Part shown: positions 7,905 through 17,133 of the stretch, in pieces
Layout of the letters: every line of letters begins with the position of its first letter
Numbering within the stretch: position 1 is the first letter of the stretch
Assembly (NCBI GenBank): GCA_963699175.1
Contig: OY969418.1
Location: 5,952,001 to 6,016,000 of the forward strand
DNA length: 64,000 nt
Direction of reading: 5' to 3'
Origin: JACPYM01 sp963699175
GTDB lineage: Bacteria; Acidobacteriota; Blastocatellia; RBC074
Translations under genes and position numbers: made by a program
The notes under the pieces: model-generated
The model's input: only the letters and a program-made list of their open reading frames with translations
What the model was told of the DNA's origin: nothing
Databases searched by the model: none

Positions 7905-8312
7905 ATGAGAACTGTCTTTGTTGACACCTTCTTTTGGGTCGCCATCTTGAATCCGCACGATGAGCCGCGCCGCACGGCCCGTGCGGTTGAGTTGGGCTTG
8001 GGCCAGCCTCGCTTCGTCACGACCGAATCGGTCTTAATCGAGGTTCTTAATTTTTATGCGGAATTCAAACCGCACATGCGCCAAGCTACGGCCAATCTGG
8101 TCAAGCAGATTCTCGTCAGGCCGGATGTCGAAGTCCTCCCGCACACCCGGCAGGCGTTTCAAGCCGGTTTGCAACTCTATGAAGCGCGCCTCGACAAGGG
8201 CTACAGCCTGACCGATTGCATCTCAATGAATGTGATGCGTGAACGTGGAATCTTGGAAGCACTAACTCACGACAACCATTTCGCTCAGGAAGGGTTTGTC
8301 GTTCTGATTTGA
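7905..8312 (+). CDS. PIN-domain ribonuclease, VapC-like toxin
   Basis: The 135-aa product is a full PIN domain. The acidic metal ligands are in place: D7 in FVDTFFW, E46 in SVLIEVLNF, D104 in GYSLTDCISM, and D123 in THDNHF. VapC enzymes of this family are Mg-dependent ribonucleases that cut tRNA or rRNA and are neutralised by the upstream antitoxin. The gene ends 11 bp before fadA, with the fadA ribosome site in the gap. A toxin inside a metabolic operon is unusual. It may be a recent insertion or a cotranscribed RNA-processing activity; nothing in the sequence separates these. Confidence 0.83.
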   Translation: MRTVFVDTFFWVAILNPHDEPRRTARAVELGLGQPRFVTTESVLIEVLNFYAEFKPHMRQATANLVKQILVRPDVEVLPHTRQAFQAGLQLYEARLDKGYSLTDCISMNVMRERGILEALTHDNHFAQEGFVVLI

Positions 8313-8323
8313 GGAGAAAATTT

Positions 8324-9520
8324 ATGCGTGAAGCAGTCATCGTCAATGCACTCCGCACCGCCATCGGCAAAGCGCCGCGCGGCACTTTGAAAGATACGCG
8401 GCCCGATGATCTGGCCGCCACCGTCATCAAGGAGTTGATGGTGCGCACGCCGGAAGTCAATCCCGCCGAGGTCGAAGACGTCGTCATCGGCTGCGCGACG
8501 CCCGAAGCTCAACAAGGCATGAATATGGCGCGACAGGCGGCCTTGCTCGCGGGCCTGCCCAATTCGTCGTCGGCCATCACGATCAATCGTTTTTGCTCGT
8601 CGGGCTTGCAAGCGATTGCGCAAGCGGCGGAGCACATTATGTGCGGCTTTTCGGAAGTAGCGATTGGCGGCGGCGCGGAGTCCATGTCGCTCTTGCCAAT
8701 GGGCGGGCACAACTTGTCGCCCAACCCAACGCTGGTGGATGTTTATCCCGACACTTATTTGAACATGGGTTTGACGGCGGAGAACCTAGCACGCAAGTAC
8801 GAAATCTCGCGCGAGCAGGCGGATGAATTCTCTGTGCGCTCGCACCAAAACGCGGCGGCGGCAATTGATGGCGGGAAGTTCAAAGACGAGGTTGTGCCCT
8901 TCGCGATCAAAGCGCGCGAACTCGAAACCGATGCCAAAGGGCGCGGCAAGATACGTGAACGTGAACTGGTCTTTGAAGTGGACGAAGGTGTGCGGCGCGA
9001 CACGACGTTGGAAGGCTTGGCGAAATTGCGCCCGGCTTTTCACGTGAAAGGCACGGTCACGGCGGGTAATTCGTCGCAAACATCGGATGGCGCGGGGGCG
9101 GCGCTAATTATGTCAGCAGAGAAGGCTGCCGAGCTGGGGCTGAAACCGATGGCGCGCTTTGTTTCTTTTGCAACAGGCGGTGTTGCGCCGGAAGAGATGG
9201 GCATCGGCCCGATTGTGGCGATTCCGAAAGCGTTGAAAGCCGCCGGACTCGAACTCAAAGACATTGATCTGATTGAGTTGAACGAAGCCTTTGCCGCGCA
9301 GGCGTTGTCGGTCATCAAGGTATTGAACCTCGACCTGGAACGCTTGAACGTCAACGGTGGCGCGATTGCGCTAGGCCATCCGCTCGGTTGCACGGGCGCG
9401 AAGTTGACGGCGACGCTGCTTTACGAGATGAAGCGGCGTGGCGCGCGCTACGGCATGGTGACGATGTGCGTGGGCGGCGGCATGGGCGCGGCGGGCATCT
9501 TTGAGAACTTACAGAGGTAG
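8324..9520 (+). CDS. fadA: Acetyl-CoA acyltransferase (3-ketoacyl-CoA thiolase)
   Basis: This 398-aa thiolase makes the last cut of beta-oxidation, releasing acetyl-CoA. The nucleophile is C91 in NRFCSSGLQA, the histidine H352 lies in GGAIALGHPLGCTGAK, and the second cysteine C382 lies in MCVGGGMGAAGIF. All catalytic residues are intact and the length is typical. The ATG at 8324 follows a strong GAGGAG site at 8311-8316; an upstream in-frame start at 8309 is less likely. Together with fadN and fadE it gives the fadN-fadA-fadE order known from Bacillus, with extra genes inserted. Confidence 0.94.
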   Translation: MREAVIVNALRTAIGKAPRGTLKDTRPDDLAATVIKELMVRTPEVNPAEVEDVVIGCATPEAQQGMNMARQAALLAGLPNSSSAITINRFCSSGLQAIAQAAEHIMCGFSEVAIGGGAESMSLLPMGGHNLSPNPTLVDVYPDTYLNMGLTAENLARKYEISREQADEFSVRSHQNAAAAIDGGKFKDEVVPFAIKARELETDAKGRGKIRERELVFEVDEGVRRDTTLEGLAKLRPAFHVKGTVTAGNSSQTSDGAGAALIMSAEKAAELGLKPMARFVSFATGGVAPEEMGIGPIVAIPKALKAAGLELKDIDLIELNEAFAAQALSVIKVLNLDLERLNVNGGAIALGHPLGCTGAKLTATLLYEMKRRGARYGMVTMCVGGGMGAAGIFENLQR

Positions 9521-9524
9521 CCTG

Positions 9525-9827
9525 ATGGCTCAGACATTCATGGTCATCTATCGCCCCGGCCCTGGCTGGCTCGCTGACAAGCCGCAAGCAGAACAACCGT
9601 TGCAGGAGCACGGAAAATATATCTTGCAGCTTCACGTGGCTGGCAAACTGCGCTTCGCTGGGCCATTTGAGGGCGACAGCGGTGGTGCAGCAGTATTTGA
9701 AGCTGAGAGCGAAGCGGAGGCGCGCGGGATTGTGGACAACGATCCGGCGGTCACTAGCAAAGTGTTTGACTATGACTTGCATCCGTTCCGGCTGATTCCG
9801 TGGGAGCAATATGCGAAGCGAAGTTAG
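9525..9827 (+). CDS. YCII-related domain protein
   Basis: The 100-aa protein has the YCII fold signature: MVIYRPGPGWLADKP at the start, then LQEHGKYILQL, LRFAGPFEGDSGGAAVFEAES and DNDPAVTSKVFDYDLHPF. YCII proteins are small dimeric alpha-beta-barrel proteins, some with hydrolase or dehalogenase-like activity, mostly of unknown substrate. The start ATG at 9525 lies four bases after the fadA stop. It is tightly placed between fadA and fadE, so it may act on an unusual acyl-CoA intermediate; this is inference only. Confidence 0.8.
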   Translation: MAQTFMVIYRPGPGWLADKPQAEQPLQEHGKYILQLHVAGKLRFAGPFEGDSGGAAVFEAESEAEARGIVDNDPAVTSKVFDYDLHPFRLIPWEQYAKRS

Positions 9828-9846
9828 AAACGAATATTTGCTAACG

Positions 9847-9859
9847 AGTAATCATTACT
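9847..9859. promoter_or_regulatory. Small palindrome before fadE
   Basis: AGTAAT-C-ATTACT is a perfect 13-bp odd palindrome in the 54-bp gap before fadE, just ahead of the GAAAGGA ribosome site. It does not match the FadR consensus at 1054. It could be a weak operator or chance. Confidence 0.25.
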
Positions 9860-9881
9860 AAACGAAAGGACGACACGAACA

Positions 9882-11666
9882 ATGGCAGCAGCACTCGAAA
9901 AAGAAGTTGTTAAAGGCGGCGGGTTTCTTTTGACCGAAACCTTGCCCGCTTCTGTCTTCTCGCCGGAAGACTTCTCTGATGAACAACAGATGATTGCGCA
10001 AACGACGCAGGAGTTCATGGAGAAGGAAGTTATCCCCAACAGCGACAAGATCGAAACCAAGGATTACGAAATCCAGCGCAGCCTGATTAAACAGGGTGCC
10101 GACCTCGGTCTGATCAACGCCAGCATTCCCGAAGAGTACGGCGGATTGGAACTCGACCACGTCTCGAACATGCTGATCGCGGAACACACCTCTGGGCAGG
10201 CGTCGTTTTCGACCGGATTTGGCGCGACCAGCAGCATCGGGCTGTTACCGATTGTGCTCTTTGGCACCGAGGAGCAGAAACAAAAGTACGTGCCGAAGAT
10301 TGGCTCGGGCGAGTGGGTGGGCGCGTACTGTTTGAGCGAATCGGGATCGGGGTCAGACGCGTTAGCGGCGAAGTCCACCGCGCGTTTGAGTGAAGACGGG
10401 CAGCATTGGATTTTGAACGGCGAGAAGATGTGGATCACCAACGGCGGCTTTGCCGATGTGCTTTCGGTCTTTGCCAAAGTGGACGGCCAGCATTTCACCG
10501 GCTTCATCCTTGAGCGCAACGATCCCGGCGTAAGCCACGGGAACGAGGAGCACAAGCTGGGACAGCGCGGCTCTTCGACTACGCCGATTCTGATGCAGGA
10601 CGCAAAGATTCCGAAAGACCGCTTGCTGGGCGAGGTCGGCAAAGGCCATCTGATCGCTTTCAACGTGCTCAACTTCGGGCGCATCAAGATGGGCGCGGGT
10701 TCCATCGGCGGCTCAAAGCGCGTGCTGGCACAGTCGGCAAGGTATGCTGCCGAGCGTCACCAATTCGGGCGTTCCATCGCTACCTTCGGTGCAATCAAAT
10801 ACAAGTTGGCCGAGATGACAGCGCGCATTTACGCGAGTGAGTCGGCCGTCTATCGCACCGCCGGGATGATCGAAACCAAAGAAGAGACGATTGACAAGAA
10901 GAACCCGGCGGAGTTCATGAAGGCCATCGAGGAGTACGCGATTGAATGTTCGATCCTCAAAGTCGCAGGCACGGAAACCCTCTTCTATTGCGCCGACGAG
11001 AACGTGCAGATTCACGGCGGCAATGGCTTCACCGAAGACTACCCGGCGGAAGGTGTCTACCGCGATTGCCGCGTTAACCGCATCTACGAAGGCACGAACG
11101 AGATCAACCGACTGTTGATTCCGGGCCAACTAATCAAACGCGCGATGAAAGGCGGCTTGCCGCTCTTTGCTGCCGCAATGAAGTTGCAGGAAGAGTTGCT
11201 GGCCGGGCCGTCATTCGACACCGACGAAGACGATTCGCCACTCGCCCAAGAGCGCAAGCTCGCGGCCAACGCCAAGAAGGTTGCGCTGGCGCTGATCGGC
11301 TCGGCGGCCCAGAAGTTCCAGGCCGCGTTGCAGGAGCAACAGATGATTCTCTGCTGGACGGCAGATGTCATCATTGACACCTTCCTACTCGACAGCGCGA
11401 TTGCCCGCACCGCCAAGCTGATCGCGCGTGATGGCGCAGACAAACATCAAGCCGCGATTGATGCGACGAAGCTCTTCACGCACGACGCGATCAACCGTAT
11501 CGAGGTCGCCGCGAAGAATGCGCTGGCCGCGATTGTCGAAGGTGACGAGTTGCGGATGATGCTGGTGGCGCTGAAACGCTTTACCAAGATGGAGCCGCTC
11601 AACACTGCGGCTATTCGTGAACGATTGGCGGATAAGGTTGTCGCAGCGGGCGGTTACATTTTCTAA
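9882..11666 (+). CDS. fadE: Acyl-CoA dehydrogenase
   Basis: The 594-aa flavoenzyme catalyses the first step of beta-oxidation. Acyl-CoA dehydrogenase signatures are present: GAYCLSESGSGSDA near residue 147, WITNGGFADVL near 185, QFGRSIATFGAIKYKLAEM near 292, and IQHGGNGFTEDYP-like segment near 376. The likely catalytic base is E403 in RIYEGTNEINR. The C-terminal extension beyond the classical ~380 aa makes it VLCAD/FadE-like, and the length equals that of the Bacillus FadE family. It is the last gene of the operon and is followed directly by a strong terminator. The electron acceptor, normally ETF, is not encoded nearby. Confidence 0.93.
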   Translation: MAAALEKEVVKGGGFLLTETLPASVFSPEDFSDEQQMIAQTTQEFMEKEVIPNSDKIETKDYEIQRSLIKQGADLGLINASIPEEYGGLELDHVSNMLIAEHTSGQASFSTGFGATSSIGLLPIVLFGTEEQKQKYVPKIGSGEWVGAYCLSESGSGSDALAAKSTARLSEDGQHWILNGEKMWITNGGFADVLSVFAKVDGQHFTGFILERNDPGVSHGNEEHKLGQRGSSTTPILMQDAKIPKDRLLGEVGKGHLIAFNVLNFGRIKMGAGSIGGSKRVLAQSARYAAERHQFGRSIATFGAIKYKLAEMTARIYASESAVYRTAGMIETKEETIDKKNPAEFMKAIEEYAIECSILKVAGTETLFYCADENVQIHGGNGFTEDYPAEGVYRDCRVNRIYEGTNEINRLLIPGQLIKRAMKGGLPLFAAAMKLQEELLAGPSFDTDEDDSPLAQERKLAANAKKVALALIGSAAQKFQAALQEQQMILCWTADVIIDTFLLDSAIARTAKLIARDGADKHQAAIDATKLFTHDAINRIEVAAKNALAAIVEGDELRMMLVALKRFTKMEPLNTAAIRERLADKVVAAGGYIF

Positions 11667-11684
11667 TTGCCCGCCTGTCAAATC

Positions 11685-11723
11685 GCCCCAAGCGCGCGAG
11701 TCATCTGCGCGCTTGGGGCTTTA
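11685..11723 (+). terminator. Rho-independent terminator of the fad operon
   Basis: A perfect 13-bp GC-rich stem (11685-11697 with 11707-11719, GCCCCAAGCGCGC and its complement) with a 9-nt loop is followed by TTTAA. It lies 19 bp after the fadE stop. Confidence 0.85.
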
Positions 11724-11751
11724 ACGTCACAGCTTAAATGAGGTGTGAAAT

Positions 11752-12240
11752 ATGAAACCTGAACAATGGCTGATGACACTGATTATCTGGGGCTTGCTGG
11801 CTGGGGGCGACGTTGTTAACTCACAGGGAAGAGAAAAACCTTCCTGGAAACACATGGCAACGGATAAAAATCATGGCTGGGAGAATTATTATGACAGCAA
11901 GCGTGTGATTCAAACGTCTGATGGGGTTGTGAGAGTTTGGGTCAAACAAGTTCCGATCTACAAAGACGAGGAAGAGAAGAAAGCTAAGATGGAAAGACTC
12001 ATTGAAAACAGAGAAGGACTAGGCATCAAAACAGATGGCTATAGGGATTACGCGTATTCCGTTACATTGATCGAGATTAAATGTGAGGCAAACGAAGGGC
12101 GAAGCGTTTCCATCGTTGATTACGATAAAGCAGATAAGGAGTTAGGCGAAGACGCCTTGAACAACCCTACCTGGGCACCAATTTCGCCCAGGTCTTGGCT
12201 GATAGCGTTGATACCGGAAGTCTGTAATCAGAAGAAGTGA
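11752..12240 (+). CDS. Secreted protein with Adhesin_E-like domain
   Basis: The 162-aa product begins with a likely signal sequence (LMTLIIWGLLAGGDVVNSQ). The mature part matches the pattern of surface-adhesin protein E domains: W-K-H-M-A-T-D at the start, YYDSKRV, VVRVWVKQVP, then a conserved cysteine in LIEIKCEANEG and a second cysteine at the end (VCNQKK), probably disulfide-bonded. These small domains are common exported proteins of unknown function. The A/T-rich codon use differs mildly from the neighbouring fad genes. It stands alone between the fad terminator and the next gene. Confidence 0.65.
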   Translation: MKPEQWLMTLIIWGLLAGGDVVNSQGREKPSWKHMATDKNHGWENYYDSKRVIQTSDGVVRVWVKQVPIYKDEEEKKAKMERLIENREGLGIKTDGYRDYAYSVTLIEIKCEANEGRSVSIVDYDKADKELGEDALNNPTWAPISPRSWLIALIPEVCNQKK

Positions 12241-12373
12241 CAATAGCTACGAGATAACAGCACACACAAATAAGGACCTGCTAGCAGTTTGAGACTTCCG
12301 CCTGTTCCGTTATTTCCGTCTGTTTTGTGATTCCCTCTGCTTCTATTTCCAAAACTACAACGCTACGAATTTC

Positions 12374-13318
12374 ATGCGCATCGAGAAACTCATCATCCCC
12401 ACGCCTTTTCCCGTCGGCCCGATCAACATCTACCTCGTCGTTGAAGAGCCGCTCACGCTGATTGATGCCGGGCCGAAAACGCCGGAGGCTCTGGCTGCTT
12501 TGCGCGAACAGTTGCGCGCGCTCGGTTTCAAACTGGCTGACATCCGCCGCGTCATTCTCACGCACACGCACGAAGACCATTGCGGCTTGGCCGGGACGAT
12601 CCAGGCCGAATCGGGCGCGCGCGTGCACGTGCACGAATGGGAGTATCACAACATCTCTAAACACCGCGCGACCCGTGTCAATCGTGATTTGCTCAGGCGC
12701 GCCGGGGTTCCGGCGGAAGCGGTGGAACAGTTGGCGGGACGCTACGAATTGATTCATACCTTCGCCGACGCCGTGCCAGACGTGGCGGCTTACCGCGACG
12801 AGCATGAGTTCCTCTTTGCCAGCGGCTCGTTACAGGTTGTTCATACGCCGGGACACACGCCGGGCAGTTGCTGTTTGTTGCGCGCGAGCAATCGGTTGTT
12901 GATCGCAGGCGATACCGTGCTCAAGAACATCACACCCAACCCGGTCTTGAACCCAGACCCGCTTGATCCGCAACGCCGCTTTCCCTCGCTCGGTGAATAT
13001 CTGGTCTCGTTGGCCCGCTTGCGCGAGCTTGCTCCGACACTCATCAAGACAGCGCACGGCGATGATGTGACTGATTACGAAGAATACTTTTTTGCGCTCA
13101 CTCGTCACACGCAAGAGCGTCAAATGAAAATTGTCAGCCTGGTTCCCGCTCAAGGCATCACGGCGTGGGAGGTGTCGAAGCTCATTTTTCCTACCGTAAA
13201 AGACATCAATCGTTTCCTCGCTGTTTCTGAAGCCGTCGCACACTTAGACTTTGCCGTAGCCGAGGGGCGATTGCGGATGGAGCGGGGCGCAGAAGCCGAC
13301 TCATATTTTTTGCCCTGA
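12374..13318 (+). CDS. Metallo-beta-lactamase-fold hydrolase
   Basis: The 314-aa protein has the zinc-site motif THTHEDH at residues 63-69 (ligands H64, H66, D68, H69), then VVHTPGHTPGSCCL near 157 and LLIAGDTVL near 176, which supply the third histidine and the bridging aspartate. A C-terminal winged-helix-like segment follows, including ITAWEVSKLIFPTVKDIN. This resembles the LACTB2/BLACT_WH group, whose members include ribonucleases and thioesterase-like hydrolases. The substrate cannot be told. No strong ribosome site precedes the ATG. It lies alone, 97 bp before ftcD. Confidence 0.85.
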   Translation: MRIEKLIIPTPFPVGPINIYLVVEEPLTLIDAGPKTPEALAALREQLRALGFKLADIRRVILTHTHEDHCGLAGTIQAESGARVHVHEWEYHNISKHRATRVNRDLLRRAGVPAEAVEQLAGRYELIHTFADAVPDVAAYRDEHEFLFASGSLQVVHTPGHTPGSCCLLRASNRLLIAGDTVLKNITPNPVLNPDPLDPQRRFPSLGEYLVSLARLRELAPTLIKTAHGDDVTDYEEYFFALTRHTQERQMKIVSLVPAQGITAWEVSKLIFPTVKDINRFLAVSEAVAHLDFAVAEGRLRMERGAEADSYFLP

Positions 13319-13415
13319 GCCTCCTTGCCAATTTCTGCCCTCGGCATTTCTTCGCCACACAAACTGATTTAGAATCCTCACGCTCGAAGTCAAATTCATT
13401 ATCCCAAGTCAAATC

Positions 13416-15005
13416 ATGAATCGAATCGTCGAATGTGTGCCGAATTTCAGCGAAGGGCGCGATGCCGCTAAAGTCGAACAGCTTGCCGCCGTCATTGCCG
13501 CCGTGCCCAATGTCGTATTGCTCGCCCGCGAGCTTGATGCCAATCACAATCGCTCGGTCATCACCTATGCCGGTGAGCCGGAAGCCGTCGTAGAAGCCGC
13601 CGTGCGCGCGGCGGCGAAAGCGGTCGAGCTGATTGACCTTAATCAGCATCAAGGCGAACACCCGCGCATCGGCGCGCTCGATGTCTTGCCTTTTGTGCCG
13701 CTCGAAGGCGTGACGATGGACGATTGCATCGAACTGGCGCATCAGGCGGGCGAACGGTTGGCGCGTGAATTAAAGATTCCCGTCTACCTCTATGAACGAG
13801 CGGCGACCAGACCGCAGCGCATCAACCTGGCCGACGTGCGGCGCGGCGAGTTTGAAGGCTTGCGCGAAGAGATTGAAACCGAGCTCGCACGCCAGCCCGA
13901 TTATGGCGAGCCGATCATTCATCCGACCGCAGGCGCAACCGCCATCGGCGCGCGTCCGCCGCTGATCGCCTACAACATCAATCTCGGCACAAACAATTTG
14001 GAGATTGCCAAAAAGATTGCGCGCGCTGTGCGCGGCAGCAACGGCGGGTTGCAATACGTCAAGGCGCTCGGCATTGATTTGAAAGATCGCGGTCAGGTGC
14101 AAGTCTCCATGAACCTGATCAATCACGCGGAAACGCCGCTCTTTCGGGTTTTTGAACTGGTGCGACTGGAAGCTGAACGCTATGGCGTGCCAATTGTTGG
14201 TAGCGAGATCGTCGGCCTAGTACCGCAGGCCGCGCTCAATGATTGCGCCGATTTTTATCTGCGTTGCGAGAATTTCAGCGAAGACGTGATTCTCGAAAAA
14301 CGCTTGCAGGACGCGCTTGCCGCGCGGGCGCTGCAGAGCGGTGGGCCGACCACTGCCACGCCGTTCAAAGACGAATTCAACCCTGATGAATGGCTAGGCG
14401 CATTCATTGATGATGTAGCGGCTGGCTCGCTCACGCCGGGCGGCGGCAGTGTGGCCGCTTACGCCGGGGCCTTGTCGGCGGCGCTCGGCAAGCTGGTTTG
14501 TAATCTGACCCTTGGTAAAAGGAAGTATGAAGACGTCGAAATGGAAGTGCGCGACATCTTCGACCAGCTTGAACAACTTGACGCTGATCTGCGCGCTGCT
14601 GTGGCTGAAGACGCTGACAGCCAGGAACGCCTGACCGAAGTGATGCAACTGCCGCGCGGCACCGAAGCCGAACGCCTCGCTCGCACGGGCGCTATCGAAG
14701 AGGCCACCAAAGGCTTGGTGAGCTTGCGCCTGCGCGTGGCCGAAGGCGCAATGGAGACGCTTGATCTGTTGGACGAACTGGCCGAAGTCGGCAACCCCAT
14801 TGCTTGTGCTGATCTGAGCGTCGGCGCGCAACTGGCGCTGACCGCGATTCGTGGCGCGTCCTATCAGGTCTTCGGCAATCTCGGCTTGATCAGCGATGAA
14901 GAATTCACGCGCCAACGCCGCGTTGAGCTTGATGAATTGATCGCGCGGGGGCAGGAAGTGGCGGATGCGATTGAGGAGCGGTTTTTCCAAATTTATCCGC
15001 GCTGA
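13416..15005 (+). CDS. ftcD: Glutamate formimidoyltransferase / formiminotetrahydrofolate cyclodeaminase fusion
   Basis: The 529-aa product joins two activities of histidine degradation. The formyltransferase part (about 1-300) starts MNRIVECVPNFSEGRD and carries NHNRSVITYAGEP, HPRIGALDVLPFVP and GANAIGARPPLIAYN-like segments. The cyclodeaminase part (about 325-529) begins FIDDVAAGSLTPGGGSVAA and is helical. The length and order match the animal FTCD fusion; many bacteria encode the parts separately. It transfers the formimino group to tetrahydrofolate and then forms methenyl-THF. Other hut genes are not in the window, so it stands apart from the rest of the pathway here. Confidence 0.92.
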   Translation: MNRIVECVPNFSEGRDAAKVEQLAAVIAAVPNVVLLARELDANHNRSVITYAGEPEAVVEAAVRAAAKAVELIDLNQHQGEHPRIGALDVLPFVPLEGVTMDDCIELAHQAGERLARELKIPVYLYERAATRPQRINLADVRRGEFEGLREEIETELARQPDYGEPIIHPTAGATAIGARPPLIAYNINLGTNNLEIAKKIARAVRGSNGGLQYVKALGIDLKDRGQVQVSMNLINHAETPLFRVFELVRLEAERYGVPIVGSEIVGLVPQAALNDCADFYLRCENFSEDVILEKRLQDALAARALQSGGPTTATPFKDEFNPDEWLGAFIDDVAAGSLTPGGGSVAAYAGALSAALGKLVCNLTLGKRKYEDVEMEVRDIFDQLEQLDADLRAAVAEDADSQERLTEVMQLPRGTEAERLARTGAIEEATKGLVSLRLRVAEGAMETLDLLDELAEVGNPIACADLSVGAQLALTAIRGASYQVFGNLGLISDEEFTRQRRVELDELIARGQEVADAIEERFFQIYPR

Positions 15006-15127
15006 ATGAAAGTTCGCTCGCAGGTTTCCCCTATCCCGATTGCAAACCACTCTAGTCTTTCTGCTAATATGTCGCGCAACCGGCTCTGCCCTGGTTCTCA
15101 CAAATCGCATTGGAATGGAGTAATCCT

Positions 15128-16882
15128 ATGATCGCTCGCAAATCGTTTGTCGTCTTTCTCTGCTTCGCACTCTTCTTTTCATTGGCCTGTGCCCCGGCGC
15201 AACTCAACGCGCCGCCCATTGCCGAGTCTGCCGCGCGCCCGCCTGTCCGTGGCAAACACGGCATGGTCGCTTCGGTCAGCGAGATCGCTTCCAAAGTCGG
15301 CGTGGACGTTTTGAAGCGCGGTGGCAATGCTATTGATGCAGCGGTCGCCATCGGTTTGGCGTTGGCGGTGGTCTGGCCTTCGGCAGGTAACATCGGCGGC
15401 GGCGGGTTTATGGTGATTCGCCTGGCCGATGGCAGAACGACGGCCATTGATTACCGCGAGATGGGGCCGGCGGCGGCGCATCGCAACGTTTATCTGGATA
15501 CGAAGGGCGAGTATATCAAAGGCTCTTCGACCTTCGGCCACAAAGCAGCGGGTGTGCCAGGTGCGGTCGCAGGAATGGCCTACGCGCTCGAAAAGTATGG
15601 GACGCTGAAGTGGGCCGATGTGTCGAAGCCCGCTTACGATTTGGCGAAGGATGGCTTCCCAGTCTGGTATCAACTCGAACGCAGTTTGAAAGGCAGCCAG
15701 CGGGAACTCGAACGCGTGCCCGAATCCAAACGCATCTTCCTGCGCAACGGCAAGCCTTATGAAACTGACGAAATCTTTCAACAGCCTGAATTGGCCGCGA
15801 CGCTGGAACGCATGATGAAATCCGGCCCGCAAGAGTTCTACACAGGAGAAACTGCGCGCCTGATTGAGGCCAGCATGCGTAAAGCCGCTCACGAGCACGG
15901 CAACGGCAAACCGTGGATGACCGTAGAGGATTTGAAAAACTACAAGGCCGTCGAGCGCGCACCACTCAAGACCACCTATCGCGGCCACGAGATCATCACG
16001 ATGCCACCACCTTCGTCGGGCGGGGTGGCGTTGATCGAGATGCTAAACATCCTCGAACGTTACGATCTGAAAGCGCTGGGCGCAGGTTCATCGCAATCGC
16101 TGCACTTGATGATCGAAGCGATGCGGCGCGCGTTCGCCGACCGCGCGGAATTTTTGGGCGATCCCGATTTTGTCAAAGTGCCAGTCGCCGCACTCATCTC
16201 GCGCGCTTACGCCGACAAAGTGGCCGCGACAATTGATCCCAATCACGCTTCGACTTCTGAAGCGATCAAACACGGCGAACCGGCGCCTTACGAATCGAAC
16301 GAGACCACGCATTACACCGTGGTGGATAAAGCTGGCAACGTGGTGGCTTGCACGACGACGCTGAACGAAAGCTTTGGCAACAAGGTCACAGTCGAAGGCG
16401 CAGGCTTCCTGCTCAACAACGAGATGGACGATTTTGCGCCGAAGCCAGGCTCGCCGAATGCTTACAACTTGATTCAAGGCGAGGCGAACGCCGTCGCGGC
16501 GAAGAAGCGCCCGCTCTCTTCGATGACGCCGACCATCGTGTTGAAAGACGGCAAACTCTGGTTCGCGGTCGGCAGCCCCGGCGGTCCGACAATCATCAAC
16601 ACCGTTCTGCAAGTCATCCTCAACGTCGTGGATCACGGCATGAACATTCAGCAAGCCATCGAGTGGCCGCGTGTCCATCATCAATGGATGCCCGATGTCA
16701 TCACCTACGAGCCTTATGGGCTTGTGCCCGATGTACTGAAGACACTGGAGGCCAAAGGTCACAAGCTAACCGACAAGCCGCGCAATATGGGTGATGCCGA
16801 GGGCATCCTGATTGAAGACAAAACTGGTGTGCGTTTGGGTGGTAGTGACCCACGCCTGGACGGCAAATCGGTTGGTTATTGA
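15128..16882 (+). CDS. ggt: Gamma-glutamyltransferase, predicted lipoprotein
   Basis: The 584-aa precursor has a signal peptide ending in a lipobox, FSLAC, with the lipidated cysteine at residue 21. The mature part is a full GGT: the large subunit carries GNIGGGGFMVIRL and PPPSSGGVALIEML. The self-cleavage and nucleophile threonine is about T393 in ETTHYTVVDKAGN, and the small subunit contains the LSSMTPTIVLKDGKL and GSPGGPTIINTV motifs. It should hydrolyse or transpeptidate glutathione and other gamma-glutamyl compounds at the cell envelope. The ATG at 15128 has a GGAG site at 15117-15120; a TTG at 15110 would break the signal peptide. Confidence 0.93.
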   Translation: MIARKSFVVFLCFALFFSLACAPAQLNAPPIAESAARPPVRGKHGMVASVSEIASKVGVDVLKRGGNAIDAAVAIGLALAVVWPSAGNIGGGGFMVIRLADGRTTAIDYREMGPAAAHRNVYLDTKGEYIKGSSTFGHKAAGVPGAVAGMAYALEKYGTLKWADVSKPAYDLAKDGFPVWYQLERSLKGSQRELERVPESKRIFLRNGKPYETDEIFQQPELAATLERMMKSGPQEFYTGETARLIEASMRKAAHEHGNGKPWMTVEDLKNYKAVERAPLKTTYRGHEIITMPPPSSGGVALIEMLNILERYDLKALGAGSSQSLHLMIEAMRRAFADRAEFLGDPDFVKVPVAALISRAYADKVAATIDPNHASTSEAIKHGEPAPYESNETTHYTVVDKAGNVVACTTTLNESFGNKVTVEGAGFLLNNEMDDFAPKPGSPNAYNLIQGEANAVAAKKRPLSSMTPTIVLKDGKLWFAVGSPGGPTIINTVLQVILNVVDHGMNIQQAIEWPRVHHQWMPDVITYEPYGLVPDVLKTLEAKGHKLTDKPRNMGDAEGILIEDKTGVRLGGSDPRLDGKSVGY

Positions 16883-16888
16883 GCGTGC

Positions 16889-16946
16889 AAAACTGCTGGC
16901 TGACGCGGCGAGCCTGCGCTTCTTCACGTCGGCCAGCAGTTTTCTA
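16889..16946 (+). terminator. Terminator after ggt
   Basis: AAAACTGCTGGC (16889-16900) pairs with GCCAGCAGTTTT (16932-16943), with additional pairing just inside the stem, and the right arm ends in TTTTCT. It lies six bases after the ggt stop. The A-rich left arm and T-rich right arm suggest it may act in both directions. Confidence 0.7.
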
Positions 16947-17116
16947 ATTGTGTAGAGACCGAACAGATTCAAGCTGCTTTGCACGGAAAAGCTACACCGG
17001 CTTTTTGTATTTTAGTTTGGGCATTTCAGTTCCGCCTTAAGTTTAAGTCAAGCACAGTCAGCCAAATCACCCACAAGAGAATCATCCAAAAAAATATGCC
17101 AGGCGATTGGCCTAGG

Positions 17117-17133
17117 CTGGCACAAGCATTGCT
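17117..17133 (+). promoter_or_regulatory. Sigma-54 (-24/-12) promoter
   Basis: CTGGCAC-AAGCA-TTGCT matches the sigma-54 consensus YTGGCACG-N4-TTGCW at every position except the G after CAC. The GG (17119-17120) and GC (17131-17132) doublets are 12 bp apart as required. Transcription would start near 17144, leaving a leader of about 85 nt before the response-regulator gene at 17228. The remainder of the 345-bp gap between ggt and this gene holds only the ggt terminator. Confidence 0.65.
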
